This document shows, piece by piece, positions 62,634-64,000 of a DNA stretch of 64,000 nucleotides. Location of the stretch: positions 1 to 64,000 of the forward strand of contig NZ_JAHLYT010000060.1 of the NCBI RefSeq assembly GCF_025128095.1, in the 5' to 3' direction. The translations under genes and the position numbers were made by a program. The stretch comes from Synechococcus sp. CS-1328. Its GTDB lineage: Bacteria > Cyanobacteriota > Cyanobacteriia > PCC-6307 > Cyanobiaceae. How positions within the stretch are numbered: the first letter of the stretch is position 1; each line of letters opens with the position of its first letter. The notes beneath the pieces were generated by a model, which saw only the letters and a list, made by a program, of their open reading frames with translations, was not told where the DNA came from and made no database searches.

Positions 62634-63507
62634 GGCTCACGAGCAACCGTTCACTGCGTTGCTCAAGCTCCTCGTGGCGCTCGAGCAGGGCGTACTGACT
62701 GCGTGAGAGCAGGAAGTAGTGCTCCAGCTCCTCCTGCACCTGATGGAGCTGCAGCAGGGTGAGTTCGGCCTCCTCGCGCGCTTCCATGAGGGCGGTGTCC
62801 TGCTCCTCAAGCTTCTGGTTGGCTTCGGCCAACGCCTTCTGTGTGTCCTCCAGCATTCCGCTCGACTGGTCGAGCTGCCCCCGGAGATCCGCCGCCTCCA
62901 GCGCCAGAGCCCCGGGCGACCGCCAAGCCTGGAGCAGCCCTTCAGATGAAAGACCGGTCTGCAGACGCCGCAGATAGGCGGAATCGGGCTCCCCTCCGCC
63001 CAGCAGAGCCTGAAGCTCCAAGTCGAGATAAGCATCGAGCAGGCCAGGAACTGACCGGCACAGGGCCCCGGTCACCAGAGCCGCCAGAGGCTCCGGGTCG
63101 GGCAGAGCAAGGTCCGCGGAAAGTTCCGGTGGAGGATCTCCGGAAAGGATCTTGCCCAGCGGCTCGGCATCCAGGGCGGCCAGGCGCCACAGCGTCAGGC
63201 GGGGAGAGGTGGCAGGAGCCGCCAGCAGGGCCCTGTAACCATCCAGCAGGGCAAGGCCATCCAGATCGGTGCTGGCGAGGAGCCGATCGGGGGTGTCGTA
63301 AAGGAGGAGCAGAGGCTCCTCCGGCTCCACCGGCAGCTCCGCCACGGGCTCCAGGCCAGCCTGCTCAAGTTGGGCCACCGCCAACTCCGGCAGGGGAAAC
63401 GGAGAGAACCAATGCGGCACGTGGCAGAGCAGCGGATGGCCTGCATTATCAGGCCGCCTGGGCAGCAGGCCATGCTGGCGAGGAACGGCCGAGTCCCAGA
63501 ACGCCAT
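62617..63507 (-). CDS. Coiled-coil protein, unknown
   Basis: 296 residues. The first 190 are Leu/Pro/Asp-rich without a recognised fold (PHWFSPFPLPELAVAQLEQA, LLLLYDTPDRLLASTDLDGL). The last 90 form a Gln/Glu-rich coiled coil (LRGQLDQSSGMLEDTQKALA, EQDTALMEAREEAELTLLQL). Its ATG at 63507 overlaps the start codon of the divergent gene in a shared CATG. Similar coiled coils accompany polysaccharide-export or glycosyltransferase genes, but no function is assigned. Confidence 0.62.
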   Translation of the reverse strand: MAFWDSAVPRQHGLLPRRPDNAGHPLLCHVPHWFSPFPLPELAVAQLEQAGLEPVAELPVEPEEPLLLLYDTPDRLLASTDLDGLALLDGYRALLAAPATSPRLTLWRLAALDAEPLGKILSGDPPPELSADLALPDPEPLAALVTGALCRSVPGLLDAYLDLELQALLGGGEPDSAYLRRLQTGLSSEGLLQAWRSPGALALEAADLRGQLDQSSGMLEDTQKALAEANQKLEEQDTALMEAREEAELTLLQLHQVQEELEHYFLLSRSQYALLERHEELEQRSERLLVSLRPGG

Positions 63508-64000
63508 GGCACGGTGGCTCTGCCGCCTTGATCCCGCAGAACTGAGCCAGGGTGAGGCCCTGGTGGACGAGGCCCGCCGGCGGGGCATCGGCGGCTGGCT
63601 GCTGGCGGTGACTCTCGATGGCAAGGGCCAGCTGAGCCCAGCCCTTCCCTTGGCGGATCTGCTGCAGGGACAGACGCAGAACCTGAGTTTTTGCCTCACC
63701 TGCCACCTGAGTGAGCCCCTCACCCCCCGGGGCGAGGAGCAGGCAGCCGCCGCCCTGGCCCCCTTCCTGGCCCACCCCCAGGCAGTGCGTCTGGCCGGAC
63801 GGCCCCTGTTGGTGCTGCAGGAGCCAGAGCGGCTCAGCCATCCCCAGTACAGCCCGCAGCGGCTGCGGCTGGCCCTGCAGTGTGGCGTCCGCACGGCAGG
63901 GGGAACGGCCGATCCGCCCCTGCTGCTCCACCCCAGCCAGACCACCGCCCCTGCAAGCGTCCCTGGCTTTGATGGGGCCGTGGAGACCCTCGCCGAGCCG
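63506..64000 (+). CDS. Probable GH99/WbsX-like glycan protein, 5' part only
   Basis: Open from ATG 63506 to the window end (165 residues visible). The stretch LSFCLTCHLSEPL, followed by AAALAPFLAHPQAVRLAGRP and LLVLQEPERLSHPQY, recalls WbsX/GH99-like proteins (FCLCWANENW ... DPRYIRVDGKPLLLVYRP). The key WANENW residues are not kept, so this could be a degenerate relative. Start codon overlaps that of the coiled-coil gene. Confidence 0.55.
   Translation, partial: MARWLCRLDPAELSQGEALVDEARRRGIGGWLLAVTLDGKGQLSPALPLADLLQGQTQNLSFCLTCHLSEPLTPRGEEQAAAALAPFLAHPQAVRLAGRPLLVLQEPERLSHPQYSPQRLRLALQCGVRTAGGTADPPLLLHPSQTTAPASVPGFDGAVETLAEP

Overview
This window comes from a GC-rich unicellular cyanobacterium, most likely the Cyanobium/Synechococcus lineage. 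The pointers are allophycocyanin core genes (apcE, apcA, apcB, apcC), the ferredoxin-thioredoxin reductase variable chain, a PSRP-3/Ycf65 ribosomal protein, an omega subunit of cyanobacterial type, a cyanobacterial P-II protein with an NtcA site, and ATP synthase genes split into the usual two cyanobacterial clusters. Coding density is very high. Many neighbours overlap by ATGA/GTGA junctions, and several convergent pairs overlap tail to tail.

Layout. 1-10.5 kb is housekeeping: the end of an S4-domain protein with an apparent in-frame stop at the window edge, tRNA-Val(GAC), murD, an EVE protein, rpoZ with its DUF1818 neighbour, an Hsp70-like ATPase with a membrane-anchored partner, ftrV, pyrR, gpmI, secG, msrB and two tiny ORFs. 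10.6-14.8 kb holds groES-groEL (with a CIRCE operator) divergent from atpD-atpC. 14.8-24.3 kb is the most unusual part. A divergent rhomboid-like membrane protein meets a class A penicillin-binding protein fused to an FHA domain. Divergent from that PBP is a tightly overlapped run: small membrane protein, FHA membrane protein, atypical Ser/Thr kinase with a zinc ribbon, vWA (TerY-like) protein, membrane PP2C phosphatase and a membrane-anchored protein with a possible NTF2-like end. It reads as a phospho-signalling module tied to cell-wall synthesis.

24.4-36.4 kb has PSRP-3, a short transaldolase, a HAD phosphatase, pepP, a CNNM-type transporter, a GTPase, nadD, nadE, alanine dehydrogenase, and a compact minus-strand operon (2OG-Fe(II) oxygenase, [2Fe-2S] ferredoxin, small protein, DUF3326). 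36.6-42.5 kb is the main ATP synthase operon (atpI, B, E, F', F, H, A, G in order of transcription). 42.6-48.9 kb has a methyltransferase and apcE-apcABC, with two hairpins and a long leader in front of apcA. 49-54.4 kb has ftsW, ccdA, ccs1, queF, glnB and a TlyA-type rRNA methylase.

54.4-64 kb looks like an accessory surface-glycan region: GT9, a small methyltransferase and a GT61 protein in visibly more AT-rich DNA, a 1252-residue TPR plus double-glycosyltransferase protein, a protein built of three copies of an unfamiliar helical repeat, a coiled-coil protein, and a truncated GH99/WbsX-like protein divergent from it with overlapping start codons. All identifications come from reading the translated sequences and remembered family motifs; no database search was run.
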